From the NCBI GenBank assembly GCA_020742395.1, contig DYWZ01000041.1:1-54644 (forward strand): a DNA stretch of 54,644 nt, given 5' to 3'. A model generated the notes under the pieces. It was not told the DNA's origin, ran no database searches, and saw only the letters and a list, made by a program, of their open reading frames with translations. This DNA comes from Enterococcus columbae. Lineage in GTDB: Bacteria > Bacillota > Bacilli > Lactobacillales > Enterococcaceae. Below, one piece after another: positions 31,566-43,070 of the stretch. Each line of letters opens with the position of its first letter. The first letter of the stretch is position 1. The position numbers and the translations under genes are program-made.

Positions 31566-32138
31566 TCATTGATTTTTTTCATTGATGATTTTACGTAAAA
31601 CATTTGGATAAAGGCGATGCTCCACCTGATGAATTTTCTCTTCTAGCGTAGCTAACGTATCCATAGGTGAAATCATGACGGGCTCCTGTGCAATAATCGG
31701 TCCTGTGTCTACGCCGTCATCAACGACATGCACCGTTACACCGGTGACCTTTACCCCATAGTCAAAAGCATCCTTAATCCCATGCAGCCCAGGAAAACTC
31801 GGCAATAAGGAAGGATGAATATTGATAATCCGATTGCTAAACTTAGCCAGTAGAGTTTTACCGATAATTCGCATATAACCCGCTAAAACAATTAGATCAA
31901 TTTGTTCCTTTTCTAAAAGTGCTAGCAATGCTTTCTCATAAGCTTGCTTATTCGCAAATTCTTTGACCTCAAAGCTATAAAAAGGAACCTTTAACCGTTT
32001 CGCCCGTTCAAGCACATAAGCGTCATGATGATCACTAAAAACAAAGGCTAGCTCAGCTGCAAGTAATCCAGCTTGAAATTGCTGCGCTAAAGCTTCAAAG
32101 TTACTCCCATTTCCAGAAGCTAAGATTGCCACCTTCAT
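31566..32138 (-). CDS. purN: Phosphoribosylglycinamide formyltransferase (folate-dependent)
   Basis: Transfers a formyl group from 10-formyl-THF to GAR, third step of purine synthesis. The 190-residue protein starts [17 protein letters not shown] and has the catalytic [14 protein letters not shown] (about 105-118, with Asn and His) and the later [11 protein letters not shown]. Its ATG overlaps the purM stop by four bases, indicating coupled translation. No formate-dependent PurT is seen, so this step depends on folate. Confidence 0.95.
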   Translation of the reverse strand: MKVAILASGNGSNFEALAQQFQAGLLAAELAFVFSDHHDAYVLERAKRLKVPFYSFEVKEFANKQAYEKALLALLEKEQIDLIVLAGYMRIIGKTLLAKFSNRIINIHPSLLPSFPGLHGIKDAFDYGVKVTGVTVHVVDDGVDTGPIIAQEPVMISPMDTLATLEEKIHQVEHRLYPNVLRKIINEKNQ

Positions 32139-33181
32139 TTATTTTCCTCCACAATTTCCACACTTGTCGTTGCTTTTTCGACCATTTTACCAATAATATA
32201 AGCCGATTCATGATTCCTTTGTAAAATCTGCAACACTTGGTCAACCTGTTCTGGTGAAACAGCTAAAATCATGCCTAAGCCCATATTAAAAATTTCAAAC
32301 ATTTCTGTATGATTAATATTTCCATATTTTTCTAGACAGTCAAAAATTGGTAAATTTGGCCAAGTCCTCTCTTGAATTTGAGCAGCTAGATTATCCGCAA
32401 ACATTCTAGGCACATTTTCAATAAAGCCACCGCCAGTGATATGCGCAATCCCATTGATTAACCCTTGCTTAATCAATGGTAACAAGGCTTGGACATAAAT
32501 TCTAGTTGGTGTTAATAAGACCTCTTTTAAGGGTTGATTAAGCTCTGGCAATATTGTTTCGCCATGAAAATCATTTTGCTCAAAGAAAACCTTACGAACA
32601 AGTGAATAACCATTGGAATGAATACCTGATGAGGGTAAGCCGATTAATACATCCCCAACTTTAACCTTTTCTTTTTGAATGAGCGCAGACTTTTCAGCAA
32701 TCCCTACTGCAAAACCAGCTAAATCATAGTCATCTTCCCCATACATTCCAGGCATCTCAGCGGTTTCGCCACCGATTAAAGCCGCATTCGCCTGCACACA
32801 CCCTTCAGCAACACCGGCTACAACTTTTTCTAAACGTTCAGGAATATTTTTCCCCGTTGCAATATAGTCTAAGAAATATAGCGGCTCCGCACCTTGGGCA
32901 ACAATGTCATTTACACACATAGCCACACAATCAATCCCAATTGTCTCGTGCATATCTTCTTGAATCGCAATCATTAATTTGGTACCAACACCATCTGTTC
33001 CAGAAACCAAGACAGGCTCTTTAATCTTAAGTGCACTTAGATCAAAGCAACCGCCAAAGCCACCTAAAGCACTCATTACACCTAAACGTTCAGTTTTTTG
33101 TACATGCTTTTGAATTCTCTTTACCACTTCATAGCCAGCTTCTACATCAACGCCGGCTTTCGCATATGCATTGCCCATCAT
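32135..33181 (-). CDS. purM: Phosphoribosylformylglycinamidine cyclo-ligase
   Basis: AIR synthetase: FGAM + ATP gives the imidazole ring of AIR. The 348-residue protein belongs to the PurM/PurL/SelD fold family, with [15 protein letters not shown] at the start, the glycine-rich [10 protein letters not shown] (about 61) and [10 protein letters not shown] (about 250). The first of two adjacent ATG codons follows AAGGAGAT. It is 8 bases downstream of purF. Confidence 0.96.
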   Translation of the reverse strand: MMGNAYAKAGVDVEAGYEVVKRIQKHVQKTERLGVMSALGGFGGCFDLSALKIKEPVLVSGTDGVGTKLMIAIQEDMHETIGIDCVAMCVNDIVAQGAEPLYFLDYIATGKNIPERLEKVVAGVAEGCVQANAALIGGETAEMPGMYGEDDYDLAGFAVGIAEKSALIQKEKVKVGDVLIGLPSSGIHSNGYSLVRKVFFEQNDFHGETILPELNQPLKEVLLTPTRIYVQALLPLIKQGLINGIAHITGGGFIENVPRMFADNLAAQIQERTWPNLPIFDCLEKYGNINHTEMFEIFNMGLGMILAVSPEQVDQVLQILQRNHESAYIIGKMVEKATTSVEIVEENK

Positions 33182-33189
33182 TTATCTCC

Positions 33190-34635
33190 TTATCCTTTAA
33201 AAAATTCTGTCTTCTCTTTGAGTGAACGACGATATTGATCTTCATAATCATATAACGGAGTTGGATAATCACCATTGAAATAGGCCATACATAACCCTGT
33301 ATAAGGCGCATCAAAATCTAGTCCAATCGCATCAATCAAGCCTTGTTCACTTAAAAAGCTTAAGCTATCACAACCAATCATTTCACGCATCTGCTCAATT
33401 GAGTAATTAGCTGCAATCAATTCCTTACGTGTCTGAATATCAATACCATAAAAACATGGATATTTTAACGGTGGAGAAGCAATTCGTAAATGCACCTCTT
33501 TGGCACCAGCTTCCTTAAGCAAACGAACAATTCGACGACTCGTTGTACCTCGGACAATTGAATCATCTACTAAAATCAATCGTTTGCCTTCCACTACTCC
33601 ACGCACTGCTGACAGCTTCATCCGCACCCCTTGTTCCCTTAATTCTTGAGTCGGTTGAATAAAGGTTCTAGCAACATATTGATTTTTAACCAAGCCCATT
33701 TCATAAGGAATCCCTGAGCTTTCAGCATAACCACTAGCGGCCGAAAGTGAAGAATTAGGTACACCGATTACCATATCCGCTTCAACTGCCGCTTCTTTAG
33801 CAAGTATACGCCCCATATTTTTTCGCGCGGTATGTACATTGACTCCAGCAATATTTGAATCTGGTCGCGCAAAGTAAATGAATTCCATCGAGCAAATCGC
33901 ATATTGGGTATCTGTCGTATATTGTTCAATTTGAATGCCTTCATCATTGATAATAATTATTTCACCAGGCTTAACATCACGAACAAAGCTTGCCCCAATG
34001 ACTTCTAAGGCACAAGTTTCAGAAGCAATGACATAGGCCCCATTTTTCATTTGGCCGATTGCTAACGGACGAAAACCATTCGGATCAAGGGCAGCAATCA
34101 TCGCCTCTTCCGTTAACAACAGATAAGCAAAGCCGCCCTTCACTTGATTAAGCGCTTCTTTTAATTGATCGACTAAAGTTGGACGATGACTTTTGCGAAT
34201 CAAATGCATCAAAATTTCCGTATCAGAATTAGAATGGAAAATCGCCCCTTCTTGTTCTAAACGTTTGCGCAAACTTTTCGCATTGGTCAAATTGCCATTG
34301 TGCGCCAAGCCATAACTTCCATTATAAAATTTAAATAGAAACGGTTGAATATTATCAACGCTACCATTACCTGCTGTGGCATAACGCACATGACCGATTG
34401 CTGCATCACCAATCAGTTGATTAAGCTTACGTTCATCTGAAAACACTTCAGCTAATAATCCTAAATCACGATGACCATAAAGCTTCTTTCCATCCGTTGA
34501 AACAATGCCTGCGCCTTCTTGTCCACGATGTTGCAGACTATGCAAACCAAAATAGGTCACTTTACTAGCATCAGGGTGGCCCCAAACGCCAAAAATGCCA
34601 CATTCTTCATTTAAGCTTTTTACTTCATAAGACAC
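33190..34635 (-). CDS. purF: Amidophosphoribosyltransferase
   Basis: First committed enzyme of purine synthesis: PRPP + glutamine gives phosphoribosylamine. I assign the start to GTG at 34635, giving 481 residues beginning [16 protein letters not shown]. This leaves an 11-residue propeptide before catalytic Cys12, the same length as in the B. subtilis enzyme, which is processed at that point. GGGAGG lies 10 bases upstream. An ATG at 34653 is in frame but would give a longer, atypical propeptide. The PRPP loop [13 protein letters not shown] (about 350) is present. The gene overlaps the purL end by 16 bases. Confidence 0.95.
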   Translation of the reverse strand: MSYEVKSLNEECGIFGVWGHPDASKVTYFGLHSLQHRGQEGAGIVSTDGKKLYGHRDLGLLAEVFSDERKLNQLIGDAAIGHVRYATAGNGSVDNIQPFLFKFYNGSYGLAHNGNLTNAKSLRKRLEQEGAIFHSNSDTEILMHLIRKSHRPTLVDQLKEALNQVKGGFAYLLLTEEAMIAALDPNGFRPLAIGQMKNGAYVIASETCALEVIGASFVRDVKPGEIIIINDEGIQIEQYTTDTQYAICSMEFIYFARPDSNIAGVNVHTARKNMGRILAKEAAVEADMVIGVPNSSLSAASGYAESSGIPYEMGLVKNQYVARTFIQPTQELREQGVRMKLSAVRGVVEGKRLILVDDSIVRGTTSRRIVRLLKEAGAKEVHLRIASPPLKYPCFYGIDIQTRKELIAANYSIEQMREMIGCDSLSFLSEQGLIDAIGLDFDAPYTGLCMAYFNGDYPTPLYDYEDQYRRSLKEKTEFFKG

Positions 34636-36839
34636 GTAATCGCATCCTCCCATAATTGTTTCGCTTGCTTCACAGAAACTACAATACTACCCGTGGTTGT
34701 ATTCATTATCAATTGTTCTCCCTGAATTACTTCACCGACTAACTTCGCCTTTTCACCCATCAAGTTTTCAAAAGCTGTTTGATGTTGTGGTTGAATAGAC
34801 AAGACAAAACGTGACTGTGTTTCAGAAAATAATAATGCTTGTTCAAAGTCAAAAGTTACCTGAGCAGCTAACTCATTTTTAAAACAACTTTCAGCGATTG
34901 CAACAGATAAGCCACCTTCACTACAATCATGACAACTAGCCACTAAGCCAGTTTGAATAGCTTGTAATACTAAATCTTGATTCGCTTTTTCGACTGCTAA
35001 ATCAAAATCCATTAAACGACCTTCAATCCGCTGAAGTAACATTTTTTGTAACTCAGAGCCGTTAAAATCAGCTGATGTTTCCCCTACAACATAGATTTTG
35101 TCGCCTACACGTTTAAAATCTTGTGTAGTAATATGTTTTAAATCTTCTACTAAACCGACCATGCCTATCATCGGTGTTGGATAAATGGCTTTTCCATTCG
35201 TTTCATTATATAAAGAAACATTTCCTGAAATCACTGGGGTGTCTAATACTTGACAAGCTTTGGCAATGCCATCTGCTGAAGTCCATAATTCCCAGAATCC
35301 TTCTGGTTTATCTGGAGAGCCATAGTTCAAACAGTCAGTAATCGCTAAAGGACGCCCCCCACTAGCTACAATATTTCGCGCGGCCTCACTAACTGCAATT
35401 TGTCCACCAATTTCTGGATTTAAATATAAATAACGAGCATTACAATCCGTAGTCATTGCCAAAGCTTTATTGGTTCCGCGAATTCGCAAAACCGCTGCAT
35501 CGCTACCTGGTGTCACCACTGTGTTAGTACGTACTTGATAATCGTAGGTTTCATAAATTGATTTTTTCGATGCAATCGTTGGTTGTTGCAACAAATCTAA
35601 AAAGGTTTTGGTAGCATCTTCAATTACCGGTATAAAATCAGGAAGTTCTTCAAAAGCCTTGATACGAGCTGGTTCTTGATAATTTTTATGATATACTGGT
35701 GCATCTTCTGCTAAAGCATCAACTGGAATGTTAGCTACTTCTTGACCTTTATGATATAAACGATATAAACCATCATCAGTCACCTCACCAATGGAAACAG
35801 CATCTAAGTCGTATTTTTTAAATAATTCAACAACTTGTTGTTCACAACCTTGTTTGACACAAATCAACATACGTTCTTGCGATTCTGAAAGCATCATTTC
35901 ATAAGGCGTCATGTTGGTTTCGCGCTGAGGAACATCATCTAAATAAAGCTTAAGTCCTGAACCAGCCTTAGAAGCCATCTCGGAACTAGATGACACCAAG
36001 CCAGCTGCCCCCATATCTTGGATCCCTACTAAAATATCCGCATGGTCAATAATTAATTCCAAACAGGCTTCCAACAATAGTTTTTCCATAAAAGGATTTC
36101 CTACTTGAACTGCTGAACGTTGTTGCTCCTCACCTTCAACAAATTCTTCTGACGCAAAAGTCGCTCCATGAATCCCATCACGACCAGTTTTAGCGCCGAC
36201 ATACATAATTTTATTACCTACACCTTTTGCTTGGCCTTTTTGAATATCTTTATGATCAATTAAGCCAACACACATGGCATTGACTAATGGATTTCCTTCA
36301 TAACAAGGATCAAAGGCGACTTCTCCCCCAACAGTTGGGATACCAATACAGTTACCATATCCGCTAATACCTGCAACTACTTCTTCTAATAAATATTTAG
36401 TTCGATTATTGTCTAATTCACCAAAACGAAGTGAATCTAAAATAGCAATCGGTCTAGCACCCATACTGAAAATATCGCGAATAATACCACCGACACCAGT
36501 GGCTGCTCCTTCATAAGGTTCAACTGCCGAAGGGTGATTATGACTTTCCGCTTTAAAAACTACGGCTTGACCATCACCAATATCAACAATCCCAGCCCCT
36601 TCACCCGGACCTTGCAGGACTTGCTTACCACTTGTTGGAAATTTTTTTAAAACCGGTTTAGAATTTTTATAAGAACAATGTTCACTCCACATCACTGAAA
36701 ATAACCCTGCTTCAGTGTAATTAGGAAGACGGTTTAAAATTTTCTCAATCATGCCATATTCTTCATCAGTCAGCCCCCACTGTGCATAAATTTTCTGATC
36801 TTTTATTTCTTGAGGCGTTGGTTCAATAAATGCTTTCAT
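34620..36839 (-). CDS. purL: Phosphoribosylformylglycinamidine synthase subunit PurL
   Basis: Large ATP-binding subunit of FGAM synthase, which works with PurQ (glutaminase) and PurS. The 739-residue length is that of the small PurL of Gram-positive bacteria, not the fused 1300-residue form. Motifs include [12 protein letters not shown] (about 50), [24 protein letters not shown] and the C-terminal [13 protein letters not shown]. Its ATG overlaps the purQ stop in a TAATG arrangement. Confidence 0.97.
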   Translation of the reverse strand: MKAFIEPTPQEIKDQKIYAQWGLTDEEYGMIEKILNRLPNYTEAGLFSVMWSEHCSYKNSKPVLKKFPTSGKQVLQGPGEGAGIVDIGDGQAVVFKAESHNHPSAVEPYEGAATGVGGIIRDIFSMGARPIAILDSLRFGELDNNRTKYLLEEVVAGISGYGNCIGIPTVGGEVAFDPCYEGNPLVNAMCVGLIDHKDIQKGQAKGVGNKIMYVGAKTGRDGIHGATFASEEFVEGEEQQRSAVQVGNPFMEKLLLEACLELIIDHADILVGIQDMGAAGLVSSSSEMASKAGSGLKLYLDDVPQRETNMTPYEMMLSESQERMLICVKQGCEQQVVELFKKYDLDAVSIGEVTDDGLYRLYHKGQEVANIPVDALAEDAPVYHKNYQEPARIKAFEELPDFIPVIEDATKTFLDLLQQPTIASKKSIYETYDYQVRTNTVVTPGSDAAVLRIRGTNKALAMTTDCNARYLYLNPEIGGQIAVSEAARNIVASGGRPLAITDCLNYGSPDKPEGFWELWTSADGIAKACQVLDTPVISGNVSLYNETNGKAIYPTPMIGMVGLVEDLKHITTQDFKRVGDKIYVVGETSADFNGSELQKMLLQRIEGRLMDFDLAVEKANQDLVLQAIQTGLVASCHDCSEGGLSVAIAESCFKNELAAQVTFDFEQALLFSETQSRFVLSIQPQHQTAFENLMGEKAKLVGEVIQGEQLIMNTTTGSIVVSVKQAKQLWEDAITCLMK

Positions 36840-37516
36840 TAATTTTGTGTCACCTTTCCAAAATTTTTCAAAATAGAGGCGAAGAAACGTTTGCCATCAG
36901 CACTTCCTAACAAAGATTCAACCGCTCTTTCTGGATGAGGCATCATGCCCAATACATTTCCTCTTTCATTACAAATGCCGGCAATATTTTCAACCGATCC
37001 ATTAATATCTTCTGTGTAAGTAAAAACAATTTGATTATTAGCTTTTAGTTTTTCCAAAGTTTCCTGATCACAGAAATAATTTCCTTCCCCATGAGCAACC
37101 GGAATTTGGATGATTTCATCCTTTCGATATTCACTAGTAAAATTCGTTTGATTATTTACCACCTTTAGGCCAACTGTCTTACATACGAAATGTAAGGACT
37201 GATTACGAATCAAACTACCTGGTAATAAACCGGCCTCTGTTAAGATTTGAAATCCATTACAAGTACCAAAAACAATTTTACCTTCCTTAGCAAAACGAAT
37301 GACTTCTGACATGATGTTAGAAAATCTTGCAATTGCTCCACATCTTAATGCATCTCCGTACGAAAAACCACCAGGTAAAAAGACACCATCAAAACCTGCT
37401 AGACTAGTTGCATCATGTCGGACATATTCTGCTTGGACACCCATAATTTCTTTAAGCGCCCACAACATATCTAAATCACAATTGGAGCCAGGAAATACAA
37501 TGACTGCAAATTTCAT
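36839..37516 (-). CDS. purQ: Phosphoribosylformylglycinamidine synthase subunit PurQ
   Basis: Glutamine amidotransferase subunit supplying ammonia to PurL. The 225-residue class I glutaminase has the nucleophile in GTCNGFQ (about 86) and the His-Glu pair in [11 protein letters not shown] use the ATG at 37516, one base after the purS stop, because it is preceded by GGAGGAAG and gives [14 protein letters not shown]. An in-frame start at 37546 inside purS is less likely. Confidence 0.96.
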   Translation of the reverse strand: MKFAVIVFPGSNCDLDMLWALKEIMGVQAEYVRHDATSLAGFDGVFLPGGFSYGDALRCGAIARFSNIMSEVIRFAKEGKIVFGTCNGFQILTEAGLLPGSLIRNQSLHFVCKTVGLKVVNNQTNFTSEYRKDEIIQIPVAHGEGNYFCDQETLEKLKANNQIVFTYTEDINGSVENIAGICNERGNVLGMMPHPERAVESLLGSADGKRFFASILKNFGKVTQN

Positions 37517-37517
37517 T

Positions 37518-37772
37518 TTAAACTTCCTCCACATCCAAAATCTCAAAGCGATAAGTTTCCATATTCACATTTGCCAATAAGCGATCACAAGCTTCTTCAA
37601 CCACTTCAGCAATAGGCCTTACTCCTGGAGTGACTTGCATTTCAAAATATTTACCAATTCTAACTTCTTTAATTTCATCATACCCCATACGATGTAATGC
37701 ACCTTTAACCGCTTCGCCTTGAGGATCTAAAACTGACTCCTTATATGTCACATAAACTTTTACAAAAACCAT
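37518..37772 (-). CDS. purS: Phosphoribosylformylglycinamidine synthase subunit PurS
   Basis: An 84-residue subunit required for the PurL-PurQ complex in Gram-positive bacteria. It has the typical sequence [20 protein letters not shown] and the ribbon segment VRIGKYFEM. It lies 12 bases downstream of purC and directly before purQ. Confidence 0.95.
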   Translation of the reverse strand: MVFVKVYVTYKESVLDPQGEAVKGALHRMGYDEIKEVRIGKYFEMQVTPGVRPIAEVVEEACDRLLANVNMETYRFEILDVEEV

Positions 37773-37784
37773 GATTTTACTCCT

Positions 37785-38507
37785 TTATTTTTTATTTTGT
37801 TCATTTTGGATTCTACGTAAAACTTCTTGATATACTGGAATTAGATCACCTAAATCACGACGATAGATATCTTTATCAAGATGTTCGTGGGTAGTATTGT
37901 CCCATAAGCGACAAGTATCTGGTGAAATTTCATCGGCCAACAATAGATTTCCTTCTTTGGTACGACCAATTTCTATCTTGAAATCAATTAATTGTATATC
38001 CAACGTTTTAAACCAAGCACTTAAAATTTCATTGACTTTTAAAGCAAGTGATTTTATCTGATGAATTTCTTCGTTATTGGCAATATTTAAGACTAAAACG
38101 TGGCTATCATTAATAAAAGGATCGTTTAATTGATCATCTTTGTAATAAAACTCAACAATTGGAAAAGCTAAAGGAGTTCCTTCTTCAATACCTAAGCGTT
38201 TACTAAAGCTACCCGCAGCGTAATTACGAACAACAACCTCTAACGGAATAATTTCTACTTTTTCAATCAATTGTTCGGTTTTTGATATTTTACGAATAAA
38301 ATGACTTGGTACACCCGCTGCTTTTAATTTTTCAAAAACAAGCGAAGTAATCTGGTTATTCATTGCTCCTTTACCCAAAACAGTATCTTTTTTCTGTCCG
38401 TTCAAGGCAGTCGCTTGATCCATATACTCCGCTAAAATCACATTTTCTTCAGTTGTTTGGTATAATTTTTTAGCTTTACCTTCATAAAGCAAGTCTTTCT
38501 TTTCCAT
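37785..38507 (-). CDS. purC: Phosphoribosylaminoimidazole-succinocarboxamide synthase
   Basis: SAICAR synthetase: CAIR + aspartate + ATP. The 240-residue protein has the start LLYEGKAKKLYQTTEENVIL, the VVVRNYAAGSFSKRLGI motif (about 92) and LADEISPDTCRLWD (about 188). It is the first gene of the long purC-purD operon, with a good promoter 50 bases upstream and a CGAAC-type PurBox further up. Confidence 0.96.
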   Translation of the reverse strand: MEKKDLLYEGKAKKLYQTTEENVILAEYMDQATALNGQKKDTVLGKGAMNNQITSLVFEKLKAAGVPSHFIRKISKTEQLIEKVEIIPLEVVVRNYAAGSFSKRLGIEEGTPLAFPIVEFYYKDDQLNDPFINDSHVLVLNIANNEEIHQIKSLALKVNEILSAWFKTLDIQLIDFKIEIGRTKEGNLLLADEISPDTCRLWDNTTHEHLDKDIYRRDLGDLIPVYQEVLRRIQNEQNKK

Positions 38508-38556
38508 TTTGCACCTCAGTATTTAATAAATTGTTAAAACTAATTCATCTATTCAC

Positions 38557-38585
38557 ATTCTAAGATAGAATCTAATCAATATCAA
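38557..38585 (-). promoter_or_regulatory. Sigma-A type promoter of the purC operon
   Basis: The minus strand has TTGATA (38580-38585) and TAGAAT (38557-38562) with a 17-base spacer, 50 bases ahead of purC. Confidence 0.7.
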
Positions 38586-38618
38586 TTATTTATTTATATT
38601 AAATAAATTTATTTGTTT

Positions 38619-38631
38619 TAACGTTCGTGTT
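38619..38631 (-). promoter_or_regulatory. PurBox-like element upstream of purC
   Basis: The minus strand reads ACACGAACGTTAA about 35 bases upstream of the -35 hexamer. The CGAAC core matches PurR PurBoxes (consensus recalled as AWWWCCGAACWWT), with several flanking differences. The position suits a PurR site. Confidence 0.5.
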
Positions 38632-38681
38632 TAAATCAGTTTACAACAAAACAATCAGTCAATATATCTGAAAATTATAAT

Positions 38682-38728
38682 AAAAAAGCTTATAAGCATA
38701 CGTAAAATGTACACTTATAAGCTTTTTT
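38682..38728 (-). terminator. Intrinsic terminator downstream of purB
   Basis: AAAAAAGCTTATAAG and CTTATAAGCTTTTTT form a perfect 15-bp stem with a 17-base loop. It begins directly at the purB stop and so separates purEKB from the purC operon. Confidence 0.9.
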
Positions 38729-40021
38729 CTATAAACCTACTCGTTCAAAAATGACATCTACATTTTTCAAGTGATAATTGTAATCAAATGCATCATCTAA
38801 ATCTGCACTAGTTAAATGAGCCATAATCTGTTGGTCCGCTTCGATTAATGGGCGAAAAGCAGTTTGTTCATCCCAAGCTTTCGCTGTGTTCGGTTGAACT
38901 AAATCATAAGCTTGTTCACGAGTTAATCCTTTATCGATTAACTTCAACATCACACGTTGACTATAGATTAAACCAAAAGTCGCATCCATATTGCGTTTCA
39001 TATTTTCAGGAAAGACTGTTAATTTTTCAACAATATTGCTAAAACGATGCAACATGTAATCTAAAAGAATGGTAGTATCAGGAATAATAATTCGTTCTGC
39101 TGAAGAATGAGAAATATCTCTTTCATGCCATAACGACACATTTTCATAAGCAGTCAACATGTGACCACGGATTACCCGAGCTAAGCCAGCCATATTTTCT
39201 GAACCAATTGGGTTACGCTTATGTGGCATCGCTGAAGAACCTTTTTGTCCTTTGGCAAAGAATTCTTCAACTTCGCGGGTTTCAGACTTTTGCAAACCAC
39301 GAATTTCAGTTGCGAATTTTTCAATACTTGTAGCAATTAAAGCCATTGTCGCCAAATATTCAGCATGTAAATCTCTTGGTAAAACTTGGGTAGAAATTTC
39401 CTGTGGTCGAATTCCCAATTTTTCACAAACATAAGCTTCAACAAATGGTGGAATATTGGCAAAAGTACCCACAGCACCACTAATTTTACCAGCTTCTACA
39501 CCTTTGGCTGCATGCTCAAATCGCTCCATATTGCGTTTCATTTCTGAATACCACAATGCTAATTTTAAGCCAAATGTAGTTGGTTCAGCGTGGACTCCAT
39601 GTGTTCGTCCCATCATAACCGTATATTTATGTTCTTTCGCTTTTGCAGCAATCACTTGCGTTAAGCGCGCTAATCCTTGACGTAATAGGTCGTTAGCTTG
39701 CTTGATTAAGTAGCCATAAGCTGTATCAACCACGTCCGTTGAAGTCAAACCATAATGAACCCATTTACGTTCTTCCCCTAAAGATTCGGATACCGCCCGC
39801 GTAAATGCCACCACATCGTGTCTAGTCATCTCTTCAATCTCTAAAATTCGATTGATATCAAACGTCGCTTTTTCTCGAATCAATGCAACGTCTTCTTTAG
39901 GAATCTCACCTAACTCAGCCCAAGCTTCGTCCGCTAAGATTTCAACTTCTAACCAAGCTTGATAACGATTCTGATCTGTCCAGATGTTTCCCATTTCTTC
40001 TCTTGTATAGCGTGCTAACAT
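38729..40021 (-). CDS. purB: Adenylosuccinate lyase
   Basis: Acts twice in purine metabolism, splitting fumarate from SAICAR and from adenylosuccinate. The 430-residue protein has the superfamily signature [19 protein letters not shown] (about 262-280), the catalytic-histidine stretch [14 protein letters not shown] (about 138) and the early [13 protein letters not shown] [12 protein letters not shown]. It lies 15 bases downstream of purK and ends at a terminator. Confidence 0.96.
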   Translation of the reverse strand: MLARYTREEMGNIWTDQNRYQAWLEVEILADEAWAELGEIPKEDVALIREKATFDINRILEIEEMTRHDVVAFTRAVSESLGEERKWVHYGLTSTDVVDTAYGYLIKQANDLLRQGLARLTQVIAAKAKEHKYTVMMGRTHGVHAEPTTFGLKLALWYSEMKRNMERFEHAAKGVEAGKISGAVGTFANIPPFVEAYVCEKLGIRPQEISTQVLPRDLHAEYLATMALIATSIEKFATEIRGLQKSETREVEEFFAKGQKGSSAMPHKRNPIGSENMAGLARVIRGHMLTAYENVSLWHERDISHSSAERIIIPDTTILLDYMLHRFSNIVEKLTVFPENMKRNMDATFGLIYSQRVMLKLIDKGLTREQAYDLVQPNTAKAWDEQTAFRPLIEADQQIMAHLTSADLDDAFDYNYHLKNVDVIFERVGL

Positions 40022-40036
40022 TTATTAATGTCTCCT

Positions 40037-41164
40037 TTATTTCCATATATTTGTTTGCTGAATTTCTTTTAAAGTTTGTTCAACATCATCAGTTACAATA
40101 GTAATATGACCCATTTTCCGTCCAGTTTTTACTTCTTTTTTTCCATAATCATGGAATTGCCAACTTGCTTCTTTTAAGATTAATTCACGACAAGCAGTGT
40201 GATGTTCACCTAAAACATTAACCATAACTGCTGGACTGAGTAATTTCGGCGTAGCTAATGGCCAACCACAAATTCCTCTAATGTGCATGTCAAACTGGTC
40301 CATATCGCAGGCTTCAATGGAATAATGACCTGAATTATGTGGTCGAGGAGCTAATTCATTCACATAAATACTACCAGTATTAGTTAAAAACATTTCAATT
40401 CCTAGTACACCACGTAAATTTAAGGCTTGCGCAATACTTAGTGCAATTTTTTTAGCTTCTTCTGCTACTTCATCAGCAATTCTGGCTGGAGCAATGGTCT
40501 CATGTAAAATATTATTACGATGAATGTTTTCAACTACTGGAAATGTAATATATTCTTTACCATTACCGGCAACCATTACCGAAATTTCTTTTTCAAAAGG
40601 AATCCAAGCTTCTAATTCACAAGTTCCTTGACGTAATAAATTCATTGATGGGGCTAAATCTTTAGTGCCATATAAAACATACTGGCCTTTGCCATCATAT
40701 CCTCCGCGAGTCGTTTTTAATACACATGGATAACCAATCCCTTCAATCGCTTCTTGAATGTCGGTTGGGTGAATAATCGTCGAATATGGTGCAATGACAA
40801 TATTATTCGCTTCTAAAAATGCTTTTTCAAGTAAACGATCTTGAGTAATTGCCAATAAATCAGTTCCTTGGGGTAAATAAGACATCGGTAAAATTGCATT
40901 TAAACTTTCGACACTAACATTTTCAAATTCATAAGTTAGCACCGCACAACGACGAGCCATTTCTTCAAGCGCATAGGTGTCCTCATAGCTGGCAACAATT
41001 TGCCAATCACCTACCTGTGCTGCAGGGCAATCTTCAGTTGGATCTAAAATTCCTACTTTAAAGCCCATTTTTTTTGCACTTAATGCCATCATTCGACCTA
41101 ATTGTCCTCCACCGACAATTCCAATCGTTTCACCAGGCATAATTGGTTTAAACAAGTTGATCAC
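40037..41164 (-). CDS. purK: N5-carboxyaminoimidazole ribonucleotide synthase
   Basis: ATP-dependent carboxylation of AIR to N5-CAIR. The 375-residue ATP-grasp protein has [20 protein letters not shown] (about 14-33), [13 protein letters not shown] (about 150) and [18 protein letters not shown] (about 270). The start appears to be GTG at 41164, overlapping the last 17 bases of purE; a TTG three codons later is an alternative. Confidence 0.95.
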   Translation of the reverse strand: MINLFKPIMPGETIGIVGGGQLGRMMALSAKKMGFKVGILDPTEDCPAAQVGDWQIVASYEDTYALEEMARRCAVLTYEFENVSVESLNAILPMSYLPQGTDLLAITQDRLLEKAFLEANNIVIAPYSTIIHPTDIQEAIEGIGYPCVLKTTRGGYDGKGQYVLYGTKDLAPSMNLLRQGTCELEAWIPFEKEISVMVAGNGKEYITFPVVENIHRNNILHETIAPARIADEVAEEAKKIALSIAQALNLRGVLGIEMFLTNTGSIYVNELAPRPHNSGHYSIEACDMDQFDMHIRGICGWPLATPKLLSPAVMVNVLGEHHTACRELILKEASWQFHDYGKKEVKTGRKMGHITIVTDDVEQTLKEIQQTNIWK

Positions 41165-41636
41165 TACTTTCTATGACAAGTTTTTCCGTAAGTTGTCTTT
41201 TCTTAAACAATTTCTCTGCTATCTTTAAATCATACATTGAAAGCATCTCAACTGCAAGTATTCCTGCATTAATTGCACCTGCTTTACCGATGGCTGTTGT
41301 AGCAACCGGAACACCACCTGGCATTTGTACAATCGATAATAATGAATCCAGCCCGTTTAACGCTTTTGATTGAACGGGTACGCCAATGACTGGTAAAGTG
41401 GTTTGTGAAGCTAACATTCCTGGTAAATGTGCTGCCCCACCAGCACCGGCAATAATAATTTTTAAGCCTTTTTCTCTAGATGATTTAGCAAATTGAAACA
41501 TTAAATCCGGCGTACGATGAGCAGAAATCACTTTCTTTTCATAAGGGATTTGATATTCTTCTAAAATTTGACAAGCTTCTTTCATGGTATCCCAATCAGA
41601 AGTGCTTCCCATGACTACAGCAACTAACGGTTTCAT
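41148..41636 (-). CDS. purE: N5-carboxyaminoimidazole ribonucleotide mutase
   Basis: Class I PurE: converts N5-CAIR to CAIR. The 162-residue protein has [14 protein letters not shown] (5-18), the active-site [11 protein letters not shown] (about 38) and [15 protein letters not shown] (about 62). It is the first gene of purE-purK-purB, with AAAGGAGC before the ATG and its own promoter. Confidence 0.96.
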   Translation of the reverse strand: MKPLVAVVMGSTSDWDTMKEACQILEEYQIPYEKKVISAHRTPDLMFQFAKSSREKGLKIIIAGAGGAAHLPGMLASQTTLPVIGVPVQSKALNGLDSLLSIVQMPGGVPVATTAIGKAGAINAGILAVEMLSMYDLKIAEKLFKKRQLTEKLVIESSDQLV

Positions 41637-41667
41637 GTTGTTCGCTCCTTTAATTCATTTCTTCTTC

Positions 41668-41697
41668 ATTTTAGCAAGTAGCTCCCTAAAAAGTCAA
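41668..41697 (-). promoter_or_regulatory. Sigma-A type promoter of purEKB
   Basis: The minus strand has TTGACT (41692-41697), an 18-base spacer and TAAAAT (41668-41673), about 30 bases ahead of purE. Confidence 0.65.
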
Positions 41698-41727
41698 AAT
41701 TTATTCGAATGATTTATAAACAAACAT

Positions 41728-41740
41728 CATTAATGTTCGT
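41728..41740 (-). promoter_or_regulatory. PurBox-like element upstream of purE
   Basis: The minus strand reads ACGAACATTAATG about 31 bases upstream of the -35 hexamer, squeezed between the pbuX terminator and the promoter. It shares CGAACATT with PurR boxes and sits at the same distance as the purC element. A second, inverted box is not clear. Confidence 0.5.
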
Positions 41741-41782
41741 AAAAAAAAGAGATTAGATTCTTCATTAGAAAGACCTAATCTC
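41741..41782 (-). terminator. Intrinsic terminator downstream of pbuX
   Basis: GAGATTAG (41749-41756) and CTAATCTC (41775-41782) form the stem, and eight T residues follow on the minus strand. It ends xpt-pbuX ahead of the purE promoter. Confidence 0.85.
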
Positions 41783-41791
41783 TCTTAAATA

Positions 41792-43069
41792 TTATTTCTT
41801 TTCACTTACACCATGGAATATAAGATTTAAAATAATCGCAGTAATACTGCTCATTACGATACCATTACCTGTAAACATTTGGACAGTTGCAGGTAAATGT
41901 TGGAAAAGTGTTGGTAAACTATTAAATCCTAAGCCAAGTCCAATCGACAATGCAACAATCAATAAATTTCTATCATCAGTAAAATCTACTTTTGATAACA
42001 TGCGCATTCCTTGAACGGCCACCATCCCAAACATGACTAACATTCCACCACCTAGCACTGGTTCTGGAATAATTTGGGCAACAGCGCCTACTTTAGGAAA
42101 TAAACCTAGAATAATTAAAAAAATTGCAGAAAAATAAATTGGGCGTGTAGTTTTAATACCAGATAATTGCACTAAACCAACATTTTGTGAAAACCCTGTA
42201 TATGGGAAAGTATTAAAAATACCACCCAAAATAACCGCTAATCCTTCTGCACGATAACCACGTTTCAAATCTTCTTCTTGTATAGCTTTTCCAGTTATAT
42301 CACCTAAGGCAAAATATACCCCTGTTGATTCAACCATACTAATTGTTGAAATAATAATCATTAACACTATTGACCAAATATCAAATTTGGGCATACCAAA
42401 ATAAAAAGGTTGAGGAACATGAAAAATTGGTGCATGACCAATTGCAGCAAAATCAACATTACCCATTAACCAGGCTACAAAAGTACCCCCAATTAAGCCA
42501 ATTAATACTGAAATTGAACGAATGAATCCTTTAGCAAATGCCTGCACACCTAAAATTAGTAAAATCGTAATAGCTGCTTGAATTAAATAATTAGGATTTC
42601 CGAAAGCCTTAGCAGCCGCATTACCACCACCCATTTTGGTAATAGCAACAGGAATCAAAGTCAAACCAATAACAGTAATGACAGTCCCAGTTACAATTGG
42701 TGGGAATAAGACCTTGACTTTAGAGAAAAGACCAGCAATTAACACTACATAAATCCCTGCTGCGATAATTGATCCATAAATAGCACCAACGCCATTTTTT
42801 GAACCAATGATGATTAAAGGAGAAACTGCTTGAATGGCACAACCTAAAACAACGGGCAAGCCAATACCAAAAAATTTATTTACTGTTAATTGTAGTAAAG
42901 TGGCAACCCCACACATAAAAATATCAATTGAAATTAAATAGGTCATCTGTGCTTCATTAAACCCTAATCCCATGCCAATTAATAATGGAACAGCCACCGC
43001 TCCTGCATACATTGCTAATAAATGCTGTAATCCCAAAACAGCCGCTTTACCATTGGTTACTTGATTCAT
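41792..43069 (-). CDS. pbuX: Xanthine/purine permease (NCS2 family)
   Basis: A 425-residue polytopic membrane transporter of the nucleobase:cation symporter-2 family, with about 12 to 14 hydrophobic segments and the NCS2 motifs GLQHLLAMYAGAVAVPLLIG at the N-terminus and QNVGLVQLSGIKTTRP (about 300). PbuX in B. subtilis imports xanthine and is cotranscribed with xpt. The start lies only 1 base past the xpt stop, so the same coupling and the same riboswitch control are expected here. Confidence 0.93.
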   Translation of the reverse strand: MNQVTNGKAAVLGLQHLLAMYAGAVAVPLLIGMGLGFNEAQMTYLISIDIFMCGVATLLQLTVNKFFGIGLPVVLGCAIQAVSPLIIIGSKNGVGAIYGSIIAAGIYVVLIAGLFSKVKVLFPPIVTGTVITVIGLTLIPVAITKMGGGNAAAKAFGNPNYLIQAAITILLILGVQAFAKGFIRSISVLIGLIGGTFVAWLMGNVDFAAIGHAPIFHVPQPFYFGMPKFDIWSIVLMIIISTISMVESTGVYFALGDITGKAIQEEDLKRGYRAEGLAVILGGIFNTFPYTGFSQNVGLVQLSGIKTTRPIYFSAIFLIILGLFPKVGAVAQIIPEPVLGGGMLVMFGMVAVQGMRMLSKVDFTDDRNLLIVALSIGLGLGFNSLPTLFQHLPATVQMFTGNGIVMSSITAIILNLIFHGVSEKK

Positions 43070-43070
43070 T

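Noticed and set aside
38508..38728. Purine riboswitch upstream of purC, and likewise upstream of purE or guaC
   Set aside because: None of the aptamer blocks (TCTACC, CCGTAAA, GACTA in order) occur there; only the xpt leader has them.
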